The notes: generated by a model not told the origin, from the sequence alone. A DNA stretch of 64,000 nt from Flavobacterium sp. (GCF_027484945.1 NZ_JAIXRZ010000051.1:1-64000); one strand, 5' to 3'. Shown: positions 52,291 through 61,520, counted from the first letter of the stretch. Numbers and translations: made by a program.

Positions 52291-53985
52291 TTAATTTCTA
52301 ATTAACTTTTTATATTTAATTCGGGTAGGCGTAATTTCGTTACCTAATCGTTTTCTACGGTTTTCCTCGTATTCTGAGAAACCACCTTCAAAGAAATAAA
52401 CCTGAGAATCGCCTTCAAAAGCTAATATATGTGTACATACACGGTCTAAAAACCATCGGTCGTGGGAAATGATTACTGCACAACCCGCAAAATTTTCCAA
52501 ACCTTCTTCTAAGGCGCGTAGTGTATTGATATCCAAGTCATTTGTAGGCTCATCCAACAACAAAACGTTACCCTCTTCTTTTAAGGTCATTGCTAAATGC
52601 AAACGGTTACGTTCACCTCCTGATAATGTATTGACTTTTTTATTTTGATCACTACCTCCAAAATTAAATCGCGACAAATAAGCTCTTGAATTGACTTGAC
52701 GTCCGCCCATCATAATTAATTCTTGGCCGTCACAAAAGTTTTCCCAAATCGATTTATTGGGATCGATATTGGAATGCGTTTGATCAACATAAGCAATTTT
52801 AACGGTTTCACCAATCGAAAATTCGCCACCATCGGGCAGTTGCTCGTTCATTATCATTTTGAAAATTGTCGATTTCCCAGCACCATTAGGACCGATAATC
52901 CCCACAATTCCTGCTTGAGGTAGGGTGAAATTCAAATCTTCATACAATATTTTATCCCCAAAGGCTTTAGCCACATGATTGGCATTGATTACATTGGTTC
53001 CCAAACGCGGACCATTGGGAATATAGATTTCCAATTTTTCTTCCAAAGCCTTTTGGTCTTCATTCAATAACTTATCGTAGTTCTGCAAACGTGCTTTCTG
53101 TTTGGTTTGTCGTCCTTTTGCACCTTGTCGTACCCAATCCAACTCACGTTCGAGTGTTTTGCGACGCTTCGATGCTACTTTTTCCTCTTGATCTAATCGT
53201 TTTCCTTTTTGGTCCAACCAAGAAGAATAATTCCCTTTCCACGGAATACCTTCGCCCCGATCTAATTCAAGAATCCAACCCGCTACGTTATCTAAGAAAT
53301 ATCGGTCGTGTGTTACCGCAATTACGGTGCCCGCATAGTTTTGTAAATGTTGCTCCAACCATAATACCGACTCGGCATCTAAGTGGTTGGTGGGCTCATC
53401 CAATAACAAAACATCGGGTTGTTGCAACAACAAGCGGCAAAGTGCTACACGACGTTTTTCTCCACCAGACAAAACACTAATTGGGGTATCTGCCTCAGGT
53501 GTACGCAGGGCATCCATCGCAATTTCTAGTTTGGTATCCAATTCCCAAGCCCCTACTGCATCGATTTTGTCTTGTAATTCGGCTTGACGGTCCATGAGTT
53601 TTTGCATTTTATCAGCATCCTCATAAACTTCAGGCAACCCAAACATATCGTTAATTTTATTGAATTCATCCAATACCGCTACAATTTCTGCAACACCTTC
53701 ACGAACAACTTCTATTACCGTTTTGGTTTCATCCAATTGGGGCTCTTGCTCTAAATATCCTACGGTATACCCTGGTGCAAAAACCACATCTCCTTGGTAA
53801 TTTTTTTCAACTCCAGCAATGATTTTCAATAAGGTCGACTTACCCGAACCGTTAAGACCAAGAATACCAATTTTAGCTCCATAAAAAAAGCTTAGGTAGA
53901 TATCTTTTAAAACTTGTTTATTAGTACTCGAATAAACTTTATTTACACGAGACATCGAAAAGATGACTTTCTTATCGTCTGACAT
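52291..53985 (-). CDS. ettA: ABC-F ATPase, energy-dependent translational throttle EttA
   Basis: This 564-residue protein has two ABC domains: Walker A GLNGSGKST (about 40-48) with LSGGEKRRVAL, and GPNGAGKST (about 363) with LSGGERNRLHL. Both have EPTNHLD/EPTNDLD Walker B motifs. An arm insertion in domain 1 and the linker RELDWVRQGAKGRQTKQKAR are EttA-specific. There are no membrane segments. It binds the ribosomal E site and gates translation according to ATP/ADP ratio. The 114 bp upstream are AT-rich, with AATTTAAAATTCAAAATTT-like runs and no clear promoter box. Confidence 0.93.
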   Translation of the reverse strand: MSDDKKVIFSMSRVNKVYSSTNKQVLKDIYLSFFYGAKIGILGLNGSGKSTLLKIIAGVEKNYQGDVVFAPGYTVGYLEQEPQLDETKTVIEVVREGVAEIVAVLDEFNKINDMFGLPEVYEDADKMQKLMDRQAELQDKIDAVGAWELDTKLEIAMDALRTPEADTPISVLSGGEKRRVALCRLLLQQPDVLLLDEPTNHLDAESVLWLEQHLQNYAGTVIAVTHDRYFLDNVAGWILELDRGEGIPWKGNYSSWLDQKGKRLDQEEKVASKRRKTLERELDWVRQGAKGRQTKQKARLQNYDKLLNEDQKALEEKLEIYIPNGPRLGTNVINANHVAKAFGDKILYEDLNFTLPQAGIVGIIGPNGAGKSTIFKMIMNEQLPDGGEFSIGETVKIAYVDQTHSNIDPNKSIWENFCDGQELIMMGGRQVNSRAYLSRFNFGGSDQNKKVNTLSGGERNRLHLAMTLKEEGNVLLLDEPTNDLDINTLRALEEGLENFAGCAVIISHDRWFLDRVCTHILAFEGDSQVYFFEGGFSEYEENRRKRLGNEITPTRIKYKKLIRN

Positions 53986-54099
53986 AGGGTTGATGATTTA
54001 ATATTAATAAGAAACGGAATACATATAACTGAATAGTTAAAAGAATACCCTCTAACTTAAAATTTATAATTTAAAATTCAAAATTTAAAAAAAAGCACA

Positions 54100-54276
54100 C
54101 TACACTCTTCCCTTAAGCGAGCTAAACACCCAGGCGTTGGCTAAAAAACCAACACCAACAGCTGCAAATCCCCAACCGGCAACTTCGTTGTAGCGGAAGG
54201 CTCCCAACCCAATTAACAATAATCCCATTACAATCATTATTGTGGTGGCCCAAGCCAATACTGTATTTTTATTCAT
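54100..54276 (-). CDS. CAL67264-family small membrane protein
   Basis: This 58-residue protein runs from ATG 54276 to TAG 54100. It has two hydrophobic segments (about residues 8-26 and 34-51) around FRYNEVAGWGF and ends SSLKGRV. I recognise it as the flavobacterial CAL67264 family, whose function is unknown. It fills the 53986-54323 interval between ettA and holA, which otherwise holds only AT-rich sequence. Confidence 0.8.
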   Translation of the reverse strand: MNKNTVLAWATTIMIVMGLLLIGLGAFRYNEVAGWGFAAVGVGFLANAWVFSSLKGRV

Positions 54277-54323
54277 TGCTATTGTTTAGAGTTGTTTGAT
54301 TTCGAATGCAAATATCGATAAAA

Positions 54324-55340
54324 TCAATTAAAAATAGTCACCAAAAGTTCTTTCAGTAAATCACCATGTGTCAAATTACTTGCGCCAACACCTTTACTTT
54401 TAGAATCTATATCCCTTATTTTGGCCACTACAGCCGCAACTTTTTTCATAGGGAAATTACGTGCCGCCAATTCGTAATCTTTCACATAAAAAGGACTTAC
54501 GCGTAATACTTTAGATACATTCCCTTGGCTTTTGTCCTTTAAACCATGGTACTGCAACAATTGGGTGAAAAATGCAAACACCATCGAGGTCGTTACTACA
54601 AGTGGGTTTTCTTTCGGATTTTGTGTAAAATAATGTGCAATTCGATAAGCCTTTAACTGATTGCGTTCGCCAATAGCCGCGCGTAATTCGAAATTATTAT
54701 AATCTTTACTAAATCCAATATTGACTTCAATATCTTTTGGGGTAACTGTATGTCCTTTCGGAAAAATAATTTTCAGTTTCTCCAATTCATTACTAATGCG
54801 ACTTAAATCGTTGCCTAAAAACTCGACTAAAATGGCTGCAGCCTTAGGTTCTATTGCCAATCCTTTTCCTTGAATAACTCGGGTAATCCATGTTGCCACC
54901 TGATTCTCATAGAGTTTTTTACTTTCAAAAACTAATCCGTTTTTTTCGAGCAACTTGGTTACTTTTTTACGCTTATCCAGGGTTTTGTATTTATAGGCCA
55001 ACACCAAAACCGTAGAGGCTTGAGGATTATCTGCATAGGTCTCCAACTTATCAATAGTGCGCGACAATTCTTGTGCTTCACGAACAATGACAACTTGCCG
55101 TTCGGCCATCATCGGATAGCGCTTTGCATGTGCAATCACTTCTTCAACAGTAGTGTCGCGGCCATAAATGACCATTTGGTTAAACCCTTTTTCATCATCA
55201 GACAACAAATTCTCTTCAATATATGCCGTAATAATATCAATATAATACGTCTCCTCCCCCATTAAAAAATAAATGGGTTGAATAATTCCCGACTTGATAT
55301 CGTTGATGATTTTGACTGCTTGATCCATATTGTATTCCAA
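54324..55340 (-). CDS. holA: DNA polymerase III delta subunit (clamp loader)
   Basis: This 338-residue protein has PIYFLMGEETYYIDIITAYIEENLL near the N-terminus, where other delta subunits have the degenerate P-loop, followed by FNQMVIYGRDTTVEEVIAHAKRYPMMAERQVVIVREA. The middle has FLGNDLSRISNELEKL and the C-terminal helical collar domain ends at GDLLKELLVTIFN. Delta opens the sliding clamp during loading. In-frame ATGs at 55340 and 55328 are both possible starts. It is divergent from the HsdR-N gene with 35 bp between starts. Confidence 0.88.
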   Translation of the reverse strand: MEYNMDQAVKIINDIKSGIIQPIYFLMGEETYYIDIITAYIEENLLSDDEKGFNQMVIYGRDTTVEEVIAHAKRYPMMAERQVVIVREAQELSRTIDKLETYADNPQASTVLVLAYKYKTLDKRKKVTKLLEKNGLVFESKKLYENQVATWITRVIQGKGLAIEPKAAAILVEFLGNDLSRISNELEKLKIIFPKGHTVTPKDIEVNIGFSKDYNNFELRAAIGERNQLKAYRIAHYFTQNPKENPLVVTTSMVFAFFTQLLQYHGLKDKSQGNVSKVLRVSPFYVKDYELAARNFPMKKVAAVVAKIRDIDSKSKGVGASNLTHGDLLKELLVTIFN

Positions 55341-55341
55341 A

Positions 55342-55371
55342 TTGGAAGCTGTTAAAAAATAACTATTTTTG
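55342..55371 (+). promoter_or_regulatory. Bacteroidetes promoter for the HsdR-N gene
   Basis: TTG (55342-55344), 19 nt, then TATTTTTG (55364-55371) is a full consensus match. The ATG at 55376 comes only four bases after it, so transcription is predicted to start at or very near the start codon. Confidence 0.7.
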
Positions 55372-55375
55372 CATC

Positions 55376-55825
55376 ATGCAAGAACTTAATTTTCCACGGT
55401 TTTCCTTCCGCTTCAAAAATAGTGAAAATAAAACGGCTATTTTCGATGAAATACGGAAAAAATTTGTGGTCCTAACTCCCGAAGAGTGGGTTCGACAACA
55501 TACGGTTAAATTCTTGACTGAAACCAAAAAAGCCTCCAAATCATTTTTAAATATTGAAAAAGCAATTCAACAAAACGGATTAACTAAACGCTATGATATT
55601 GTGGTGTTTCAAAGGGACGGTGGCATCAAACTTTTAGTAGAATGCAAAGCCCCTGAAGTCAAAATCACTCAAGCCGTTTTTGATCAAATTGCACGCTACA
55701 ATCTCGAACTCAAGGCCGATTATTTAATGGTTACCAATGGATTGCAACATTATTTTTGTCAGATGGATTTTAATCAAAAAACCTATCGATTTCTAACCGA
55801 TTTACCCGAACTAAAAACGCTATAA
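55376..55825 (+). CDS. Type I restriction enzyme R N-terminal domain (HsdR_N) protein, standalone nuclease-fold
   Basis: This 149-residue protein matches the HSDR_N_2 domain seen alone in Bacteroidetes. The PD-(D/E)xK core is RYDIVVFQRDG (catalytic D) and KLLVECKAP (ExK), preceded by EEWVRQHTVKFL with a conserved Q/E. No helicase, specificity or methylase gene is adjacent, so it is not a type I system; it may be a small nuclease or DNA-end-binding protein. The predicted promoter leaves almost no leader. The glycosyltransferase start follows 4 nt after its stop. Confidence 0.82.
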   Translation: MQELNFPRFSFRFKNSENKTAIFDEIRKKFVVLTPEEWVRQHTVKFLTETKKASKSFLNIEKAIQQNGLTKRYDIVVFQRDGGIKLLVECKAPEVKITQAVFDQIARYNLELKADYLMVTNGLQHYFCQMDFNQKTYRFLTDLPELKTL

Positions 55826-55829
55826 ACCT

Positions 55830-56819
55830 TTGAAAAAAATTGCCGTCGTAATACTCAATTGGAATGGAAAGAAGTTGTTGGAGCAATTTTTACCCTCAAT
55901 AGTTGCCCATTCTGATGCAGCACAAATTTATCTAGCCGATAATGCGTCAACCGATGATTCGATAGTCTTTGTTCAAACGCAATATCCCCAAATAAAATTA
56001 ATACAAAACAAAGGGAATTATGGATTTGCAAAAGGGTATAACGAAGCTTTAAAACAGGTTGAAGAGCCAATTTATGCATTGGTTAATTCAGATATTGAGG
56101 TTACAGAAAATTGGTTACAACCGTTTATGTCCCATTTTGAAAATCATCCTAACACAGCCATTGCTCAACCCAAATTAATGGATTTCAAAAACAAATCCTA
56201 TTTTGAATATGCAGGAGCCGCCGGTGGATTTATAGATCAGTACGGATTTCCGTATTGCCGTGGACGCGTATTTGAAACGCTTGAGCGGGATTATGGACAA
56301 TACAATACGCCTGAAAAAATATTTTGGGCTACTGGCGCTTGTTTTTTTATTCGAAAGGAAGTGTTTTGGGAAGTGGGGGGACTCGATCCTGATTTTTTTG
56401 CACATCAGGAAGAAATCGATCTGTGCTGGCGGGTTTTTAATAAAAATTACGATTGCTATTATTTACCCGATGCTACGGTTTTTCATGTAGGTGGTGCAAC
56501 CCTTAAAACGGGCACTCCTCAAAAAACATTCCTTAATTTTCGGAATTCGCTTTTCATGTTATTAAAAAATTTACCCAAGCACCAATTAATTCCGTTACTT
56601 TTGATTCGCTTATGTATTGACGGAATAGCAGGTATCCATTTTTTTGTCAAGGGAGATTTCAAGCATACCTTAGCCATTCTAAAGGCTCACTTTTCGTTTT
56701 ATGCGCAAATAGGGCCTACCCTTCGTAAACGAAATACCGCACAGCGAAACGATTATTATCAAGTAAAAAGTATTGTGTGGAACTATTTTGTTCGTAAAAA
56801 AATATATTTTAAGCACTAA
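55830..56819 (+). CDS. Family 2 glycosyltransferase
   Basis: This 329-residue GT-A fold enzyme starts at TTG 55830 (reading KKIAVVILNWNGKKLL, the canonical beta-strand of the family, so the non-ATG start is convincing). It has YLADNASTDDS (nucleotide-sugar site), ALVNSDIEV (DxD-like metal site), and FWATGACFFIRKEVFWEVGGLD with HQEEIDLCWRV, the acceptor and catalytic region of rhamnosyltransferase-like GT2 enzymes. A hydrophobic stretch near 255-275 may attach it to the membrane. It follows the HsdR-N gene by 4 nt, probably cotranscribed. Donor and acceptor are unknown. Confidence 0.88.
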   Translation: MKKIAVVILNWNGKKLLEQFLPSIVAHSDAAQIYLADNASTDDSIVFVQTQYPQIKLIQNKGNYGFAKGYNEALKQVEEPIYALVNSDIEVTENWLQPFMSHFENHPNTAIAQPKLMDFKNKSYFEYAGAAGGFIDQYGFPYCRGRVFETLERDYGQYNTPEKIFWATGACFFIRKEVFWEVGGLDPDFFAHQEEIDLCWRVFNKNYDCYYLPDATVFHVGGATLKTGTPQKTFLNFRNSLFMLLKNLPKHQLIPLLLIRLCIDGIAGIHFFVKGDFKHTLAILKAHFSFYAQIGPTLRKRNTAQRNDYYQVKSIVWNYFVRKKIYFKH

Positions 56820-56866
56820 TTAACAATTCTTAACCTTTTTAAAGGTATTTACATTTTAACATATTG

Positions 56867-56874
56867 TATTTTTG
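56867..56874 (+). promoter_or_regulatory. Bacteroidetes -7 element for the OmpA-like lipoprotein
   Basis: TATTTTTG matches TAnnTTTG and lies 21 nt before the ATG at 56896. No clear -33 box is visible. Confidence 0.5.
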
Positions 56875-56895
56875 TAGCATTATTTAGTGAAAATC

Positions 56896-57729
56896 ATGAA
56901 AAGAGTACTATTAATTTCCTTCGTAGCCCTGGGCTTAGCTTCATGCGGAGCAAAGAAAAAAATTGCTGAACTTGAACAAAAAAACAAAGAATGCCAAGAA
57001 TTATTAAATTCAACGACCGTAAAATTGAATTTGTGTTTAACTGAAAAAGAGGCGCTTACGCAACAAAATGATTATTTAAAGAAATCAAATACCGATTTAA
57101 TCAATAATTCAAAAGAACTCGCGGTTTTAACAACAAAAGGAGCCGAAAACTTAGAACGATCATTGGAAAGTTTAAAAGAAAAAGATCTTAAAATTAGTCG
57201 TCTTCAAGACGCCATCACAAAAAAAGATTCGATGACTCTAGCATTGGTAAGCAGTCTTAAGAAAAATGTTGGGTTAGACGACCAAGATATCAATATCAAT
57301 GTTGAAAAAGGGGTTGTTTTTATTAATATTTCAGATAAAATGTTATTCAAAAGCGGAAGTTATGTCGTTACGGATAAAGCAAAAGTAGTTTTAGAAAAGG
57401 TAGCTAAAGTAATAAACGACAAACCCGATTTTGAATGTATGGTTGAAGGGCATACCGATAATGTTCCTTTTACTGGAAATGCTATTTTATTGGATAATTG
57501 GGACTTAAGTGTGAAACGTGCGACTGCAATTACACGGGTATTAACTAAAGAATTGGGGGTTAACCCAAAACAACTAATTGCTGCTGGTCGTAGCGAATAT
57601 ATTCCGTTGGTAGAAAACAAAACGGCAGAAAATAGAGCTACTAACCGTCGTACACGGATAGTGATTCTCCCTAAGATTGATCAGTTCTATGATATGATTG
57701 AAAAAGAAATGAAAACAATGTCCAAATAA
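56896..57729 (+). CDS. OmpA-family peptidoglycan-associated lipoprotein
   Basis: This 277-residue protein has a lipoprotein signal (KRVLLISFVALGLASC, lipid Cys at residue 17). A coiled-coil stalk spans about 20-115 (KKKIAELEQKNKECQELL). The OmpA-C peptidoglycan-binding domain spans about 140-260, with FINISDKMLFKSGSY, VEGHTDNVPF and ELGVNPKQLIAAGRSEY. It should tether the outer membrane to the cell wall. I use ATG 56896; a GTG at 56887 would add three residues before the signal peptide. A strong terminator follows the stop. Confidence 0.9.
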   Translation: MKRVLLISFVALGLASCGAKKKIAELEQKNKECQELLNSTTVKLNLCLTEKEALTQQNDYLKKSNTDLINNSKELAVLTTKGAENLERSLESLKEKDLKISRLQDAITKKDSMTLALVSSLKKNVGLDDQDININVEKGVVFINISDKMLFKSGSYVVTDKAKVVLEKVAKVINDKPDFECMVEGHTDNVPFTGNAILLDNWDLSVKRATAITRVLTKELGVNPKQLIAAGRSEYIPLVENKTAENRATNRRTRIVILPKIDQFYDMIEKEMKTMSK

Positions 57730-57746
57730 TTGAATTCGTTAATAGC

Positions 57747-57776
57747 AACGCCTCTTCCTAAAGAGGCGTTTTTTTA
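57747..57776. terminator. Rho-independent terminator between convergent genes
   Basis: AACGCCTCTT and AAGAGGCGTT arms close on CCTA, followed by TTTTT on the plus strand. It ends the OmpA lipoprotein gene; the convergent Sua5-like gene stops at 57777. Confidence 0.9.
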
Positions 57777-58397
57777 TTATAGTATATCGATACTTCCTTT
57801 ACCTTCTCGAATGATTTCAGGAATATTGCCCGATAAATCAATTACCGTTGATGGTGTAACGGCACCATAACCGCCATCAATGACTATATCAACCTGACGC
57901 TGCCACTTTTCAAAAATTAACTCCGGATCGGTAGAATATTCCAAAAGTGCATCGTCATCATGAATTGAGGTTGAAATAATTGGATTCCCTAATTGGTTTA
58001 CGATACTTCGAATGATGTTATTATCGGGAACACGAATCCCCACTGTTTTTTTGTTTTTAAAAACTTTAGGCAAATCATTATTTCCCGGTAAAATAAAGGT
58101 ATAGGGACCGGGCAAAGCACGTTTTAATAACTTAAATGTAGGCGTATCAATTTGACGAACATAATCGGAGATATGACTTAGATCATAACAAATGAAAGAA
58201 AGATTGGCTTTTTCCAATTTGATCCCTTTCAATTGAGCAACGCGTTCCAGCGCTTTAGTATTGGTAATATCACAACCCATACCATAGACCGTATCGGTTG
58301 GATAAATTACAATTCCACCATTGCGCAACACCTCAACTACTTTTTTGATGGCCGATTCATTGGGATTGTCGTTGAATATTTTGATGAATTGCGCCAT
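57777..58397 (-). CDS. Sua5/YciO/YrdC-family protein (threonylcarbamoyl-AMP synthase-like)
   Basis: This 206-residue protein has the YrdC fold: GGIVIYPTDTVYGMGCDI at about residues 28-45, LKGIKLEKANLSFICYDLSHISDY, LPGPYTFIL, VGIRVPDNNIIRSIV and SGNIPEIIREGKG. The family makes threonylcarbamoyl-AMP from threonine, bicarbonate and ATP for tRNA t6A37. The segments resemble YciO at least as much as TsaC: the TsaC-type SxN (as in TSAN) is STSIHDD here, so activity is less certain. TsaE is encoded at 22.5 kb. Confidence 0.8.
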   Translation of the reverse strand: MAQFIKIFNDNPNESAIKKVVEVLRNGGIVIYPTDTVYGMGCDITNTKALERVAQLKGIKLEKANLSFICYDLSHISDYVRQIDTPTFKLLKRALPGPYTFILPGNNDLPKVFKNKKTVGIRVPDNNIIRSIVNQLGNPIISTSIHDDDALLEYSTDPELIFEKWQRQVDIVIDGGYGAVTPSTVIDLSGNIPEIIREGKGSIDIL

Positions 58398-58421
58398 ACA
58401 TTATTTTAATTGTTACTAAAA

Positions 58422-60764
58422 TTAATCAATAATATCAAGTTTAGCAAAGCGCAACAAGAGTTTTTTTATACCTCCAACTTCAAATTTGATCTCCGCTTTA
58501 CGATCACCTCCTACCCCTTCCAAATTCAAAACCTCTCCCTTGCCAAAACGCTCATGAATGACCTTAGCACCGATAACCAATTTGGAATCACCCGAACGCT
58601 GCGGTGCACTTGAGCTTGTCGGACTACTGACGGGTTTTAAACGCCGAATATTGGGAGATACCGATGGTGAATCCGAATCAAAACTACGTGGCGGAGTTCC
58701 AGAAACGGGTTTACTGGTACGTAATTTAGACTTGTCTACATCCCCAAAAATATCCATATCTAGCATCGGTTTGTAACGGTAAGTACTCGTCTCTGCTGGA
58801 TTGACATATTCTAAATACTGGGCATCAATTTCTTCAATAAAACGCGAGGGTTCAGCATCGGTTAATTTTCCCCAGCGGTAGCGCGATTGTGCATACGTTA
58901 AATACGCTTGATGTTCGGCACGGGTAAGTGCAACATAAAACAATCGCCGTTCCTCTTCGAGCTCAGATCGGGTGTTCAAGCTTAGCGCACTAGGAAATAG
59001 GTCCTCTTCCATTCCAACAATAAAAACATAAGGAAACTCCAAACCTTTGGCCAAGTGAATGGTCATTAGGGCAACCCGATCCTCATCACCGGTATCTTTA
59101 TCCAAGTCGGTTGCTAAAGCTACATCTTCCAAGAACTCGGTTAAAGCACCACGGGCACCGTCGATTTCCTTCTGCCCTTCGGTAAAGTCCTTGATCCCGT
59201 TCATCAACTCCTCAATGTTTTCTACGCGCGCCACTCCTTCGGGCGTACCGTCTTTTTTCAATTCCTGAATCAAGCCCGTCTTTTTAGTCACATGCTCGGT
59301 CACATAAAACGCATCTTGATTTTCATTGATTATTTGAAAACTCTTAATCATGTTCACAAAATCATGAATCTTGTTTTTGGTCCCTGAATTGAGTTTTAAA
59401 TCTATTTTGTCAATATGCTCCATTACTTCAAAAATGGAACGCTTGTAATGATTGGCGGCAATAGTTAATTTTTCAACGGTCGTATCGCCAATCCCACGGT
59501 GGGGATAATTAATCACCCGAACAAGGGCTTCTTCATCTTTGGGATTGATTATTAACCGCAAATAACACAATACATCTTTGATTTCTTTTCGTTGGTAGAA
59601 CGACAATCCTCCGTAAATGCGATACGGAATATCACGCTTACGCAATGCATCCTCCATTGCACGTGATTGCGCATTAGTTCGGTATAAAATTGCAAACTTC
59701 CCGTTGGTCAGTTGGTTGCGCATCTTGAGTTCAAAGATCTCTCCTGCTACATACCGTCCTTCTTCCCCATCGGTGAGACTGCGGTGGACTTTTACTTTGG
59801 GACCAAAATCATTGGCTGTCCAAACGACTTTATCCAACTTCGTTTTGTTTTTTTCAATAATGGTGTTGGCCGCTTCAACGATATTTTTTGTCGAACGGTA
59901 GTTTTGCTCCAAACGGAAGGTTGCAACCTGATCATAATCCTTTTGGAAGTTTAAAATATTGTTGATATTGGCTCCACGAAATGCATAAATACTTTGCGCA
60001 TCATCGCCAACAACACAGATATTTTGATAGCGATCGGATAACGCACGAACAATTAAATATTGCGAATGATTGGTATCTTGGTACTCATCGACCATGATAT
60101 AGCGAAAACGGTCTTGGTATTTTGCCAGAACATCGGGATACAAATTCAAAAGTTCGTTTGTTTTCAAGAGCAAATCGTCAAAGTCCATAGCCCCTGCCTT
60201 AAAACAACGGTTCACATAGGCCTGGTAAATATCGCCCATGCGCGGGCGTTTACTCATGGCATCGGCTTCTTGAAGTTCGGGATTGTTGAAATAGGCTTTA
60301 ACCGTAATTAATGAATTTTTATACGATGATATTCGACCAATAATTTGTTTGGGTTTGTAAATATCTTTATCCAATTGCATTTCTTTCACAATGGCCGAAA
60401 CAAGGCGAACAGCATCTTGGGTGTCATAAATGGTGAAATTGGAAGGGTAGCCTAATTTATCGGCTTCAATTCGTAGAATTTTTGCAAATACGGAGTGAAA
60501 AGTTCCCATCCATAAGTTTTTTGCCTCGTTATTTCCAACAATTGCTGAAATACGCGACTTCATTTCGCGGGCGGCTTTATTGGTAAAGGTGAGCGAAAGT
60601 ATATTGAACGCATCTACCCCTTGACTCATGAGGTATGCAATTCGCATGGTGAGTACCCGGGTTTTTCCCGAACCTGCGCCAGCAATAACCATCATCGGGC
60701 CGTCTTTTTGGAGTACCGGCTCTCGCTGGGCTTCATTCAATTGGTTGATATATTGTTCAATCAT
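58422..60764 (-). CDS. UvrD/PcrA-type superfamily 1 DNA helicase
   Basis: This 780-residue helicase has Q motif LNEAQREPV, Walker A AGAGSGKTRVLTMRI (about residues 28-42), motif Ia LTFTNKAAREMKSRI, motif II VDEYQDTN, motif III GDDAQSIYAFRGA, motif IV LEQNYRS, motif V LMTIHLAKGLEF and motif VI FYVALTRAEHQAYL. A low-complexity Ser/Pro/Arg linker (about 690-730) precedes a C-terminal Tudor-like domain (GAKVIHERFGKGEVLNLEG), as in PcrA. It unwinds DNA 3'-5' in repair and at replication-transcription conflicts. Confidence 0.94.
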   Translation of the reverse strand: MIEQYINQLNEAQREPVLQKDGPMMVIAGAGSGKTRVLTMRIAYLMSQGVDAFNILSLTFTNKAAREMKSRISAIVGNNEAKNLWMGTFHSVFAKILRIEADKLGYPSNFTIYDTQDAVRLVSAIVKEMQLDKDIYKPKQIIGRISSYKNSLITVKAYFNNPELQEADAMSKRPRMGDIYQAYVNRCFKAGAMDFDDLLLKTNELLNLYPDVLAKYQDRFRYIMVDEYQDTNHSQYLIVRALSDRYQNICVVGDDAQSIYAFRGANINNILNFQKDYDQVATFRLEQNYRSTKNIVEAANTIIEKNKTKLDKVVWTANDFGPKVKVHRSLTDGEEGRYVAGEIFELKMRNQLTNGKFAILYRTNAQSRAMEDALRKRDIPYRIYGGLSFYQRKEIKDVLCYLRLIINPKDEEALVRVINYPHRGIGDTTVEKLTIAANHYKRSIFEVMEHIDKIDLKLNSGTKNKIHDFVNMIKSFQIINENQDAFYVTEHVTKKTGLIQELKKDGTPEGVARVENIEELMNGIKDFTEGQKEIDGARGALTEFLEDVALATDLDKDTGDEDRVALMTIHLAKGLEFPYVFIVGMEEDLFPSALSLNTRSELEEERRLFYVALTRAEHQAYLTYAQSRYRWGKLTDAEPSRFIEEIDAQYLEYVNPAETSTYRYKPMLDMDIFGDVDKSKLRTSKPVSGTPPRSFDSDSPSVSPNIRRLKPVSSPTSSSAPQRSGDSKLVIGAKVIHERFGKGEVLNLEGVGGDRKAEIKFEVGGIKKLLLRFAKLDIID

Positions 60765-60863
60765 AAAAACTAATGCAAATTATATGGGACTTACAAAAAT
60801 AACTTTACGCGTCAAGTTATACAAATGCAGACGGATGTAAATATCAACTATTTTTTGGGATTG

Positions 60864-60893
60864 GTTAAGAATTTCTTTTCTTTGTTATCTTTA
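60864..60893 (+). promoter_or_regulatory. Bacteroidetes promoter for the DUF7935-like gene
   Basis: TTTG (60864-60867), 18 nt, then TATCTTTA (60886-60893, last base differs from consensus). It lies 18 nt before ATG 60912, supporting that start over a longer frame from 60825. Confidence 0.5.
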
Positions 60894-60911
60894 AATAAAC
60901 AAAAAACAGCT

Positions 60912-61433
60912 ATGGATACAGACAAATGGTTTGAATTGGCGATGTACACTTTACCCGCAGTAGTTACGGGTGGTGTAGCCTATATAATGATTCAAAAATT
61001 TGTGAATTTAGATACCAATCGCCGGAAATTTCAACTCTTGCGCGAAAATCAAAAACAAGCACTTCCCATTCGACTTCAGGCTTACGAGCGAATGGCCTTA
61101 TTTTTAGAACGAATCAATCCCGTAAAATTGATGATTCGCGTTGCCCCATTAAGTTCGGATAAAACCGATTATATGAATCTATTAATTCAGAATATCGAGC
61201 AAGAATTCGAGCACAATATAACCCAGCAAATCTACCTGAGTGATGCGTGTTGGATGATGATTAGTAATGCTAAAAATGCGATTATACAAAATCTTCGAAA
61301 TGTAGCTGCTGACACTGAATTAACCGATGCAGACCAATACCGAATGAAAGTGCTTAGTTCGTTGTTTGAAAGCGAATCGGCTACACAGTTGGCTTTGGAA
61401 TTTTTGAAAAGCGAATTATCGGATTTTTTTTAA
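60912..61433 (+). CDS. Membrane-anchored conserved protein (DUF7935-like)
   Basis: This 173-residue protein has an N-terminal membrane segment (about residues 7-25: LAMYTLPAVVTGGVAYIMI) followed by a helical soluble domain: RENQKQALPIRLQAYERMALFLERINP, IEQEFEHNITQQIYLSDACWMMI, and a charged C-terminus. I have seen this pattern in flavobacterial hypothetical proteins (DUF7935), but no function is known. It is a single gene between uvrD (divergent) and an M1 peptidase (convergent). Confidence 0.65.
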   Translation: MDTDKWFELAMYTLPAVVTGGVAYIMIQKFVNLDTNRRKFQLLRENQKQALPIRLQAYERMALFLERINPVKLMIRVAPLSSDKTDYMNLLIQNIEQEFEHNITQQIYLSDACWMMISNAKNAIIQNLRNVAADTELTDADQYRMKVLSSLFESESATQLALEFLKSELSDFF

Positions 61434-61520
61434 GAGGCTTTTGACCGTGTAAATATCGTAACTAGACAACCAACTACAAGTTGCTTTGAAGTGAGTATTG
61501 TTGAATAAAGTAACCAATCA

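Noticed and set aside
53091..53480. Open frame of 129 codons opposite ettA
   Set aside because: It is a shadow of the conserved ABC-F coding sequence and has no family-like segments.
54056..54092. AT-rich repeat-like run upstream of ettA
   Set aside because: It is low-complexity AATTTAAAATT-type sequence with no defined unit, arms or flanking duplication.
55376..55825. Type I restriction system
   Set aside because: Only the HsdR N-terminal nuclease-fold domain is present. There is no helicase part, HsdM or HsdS nearby.
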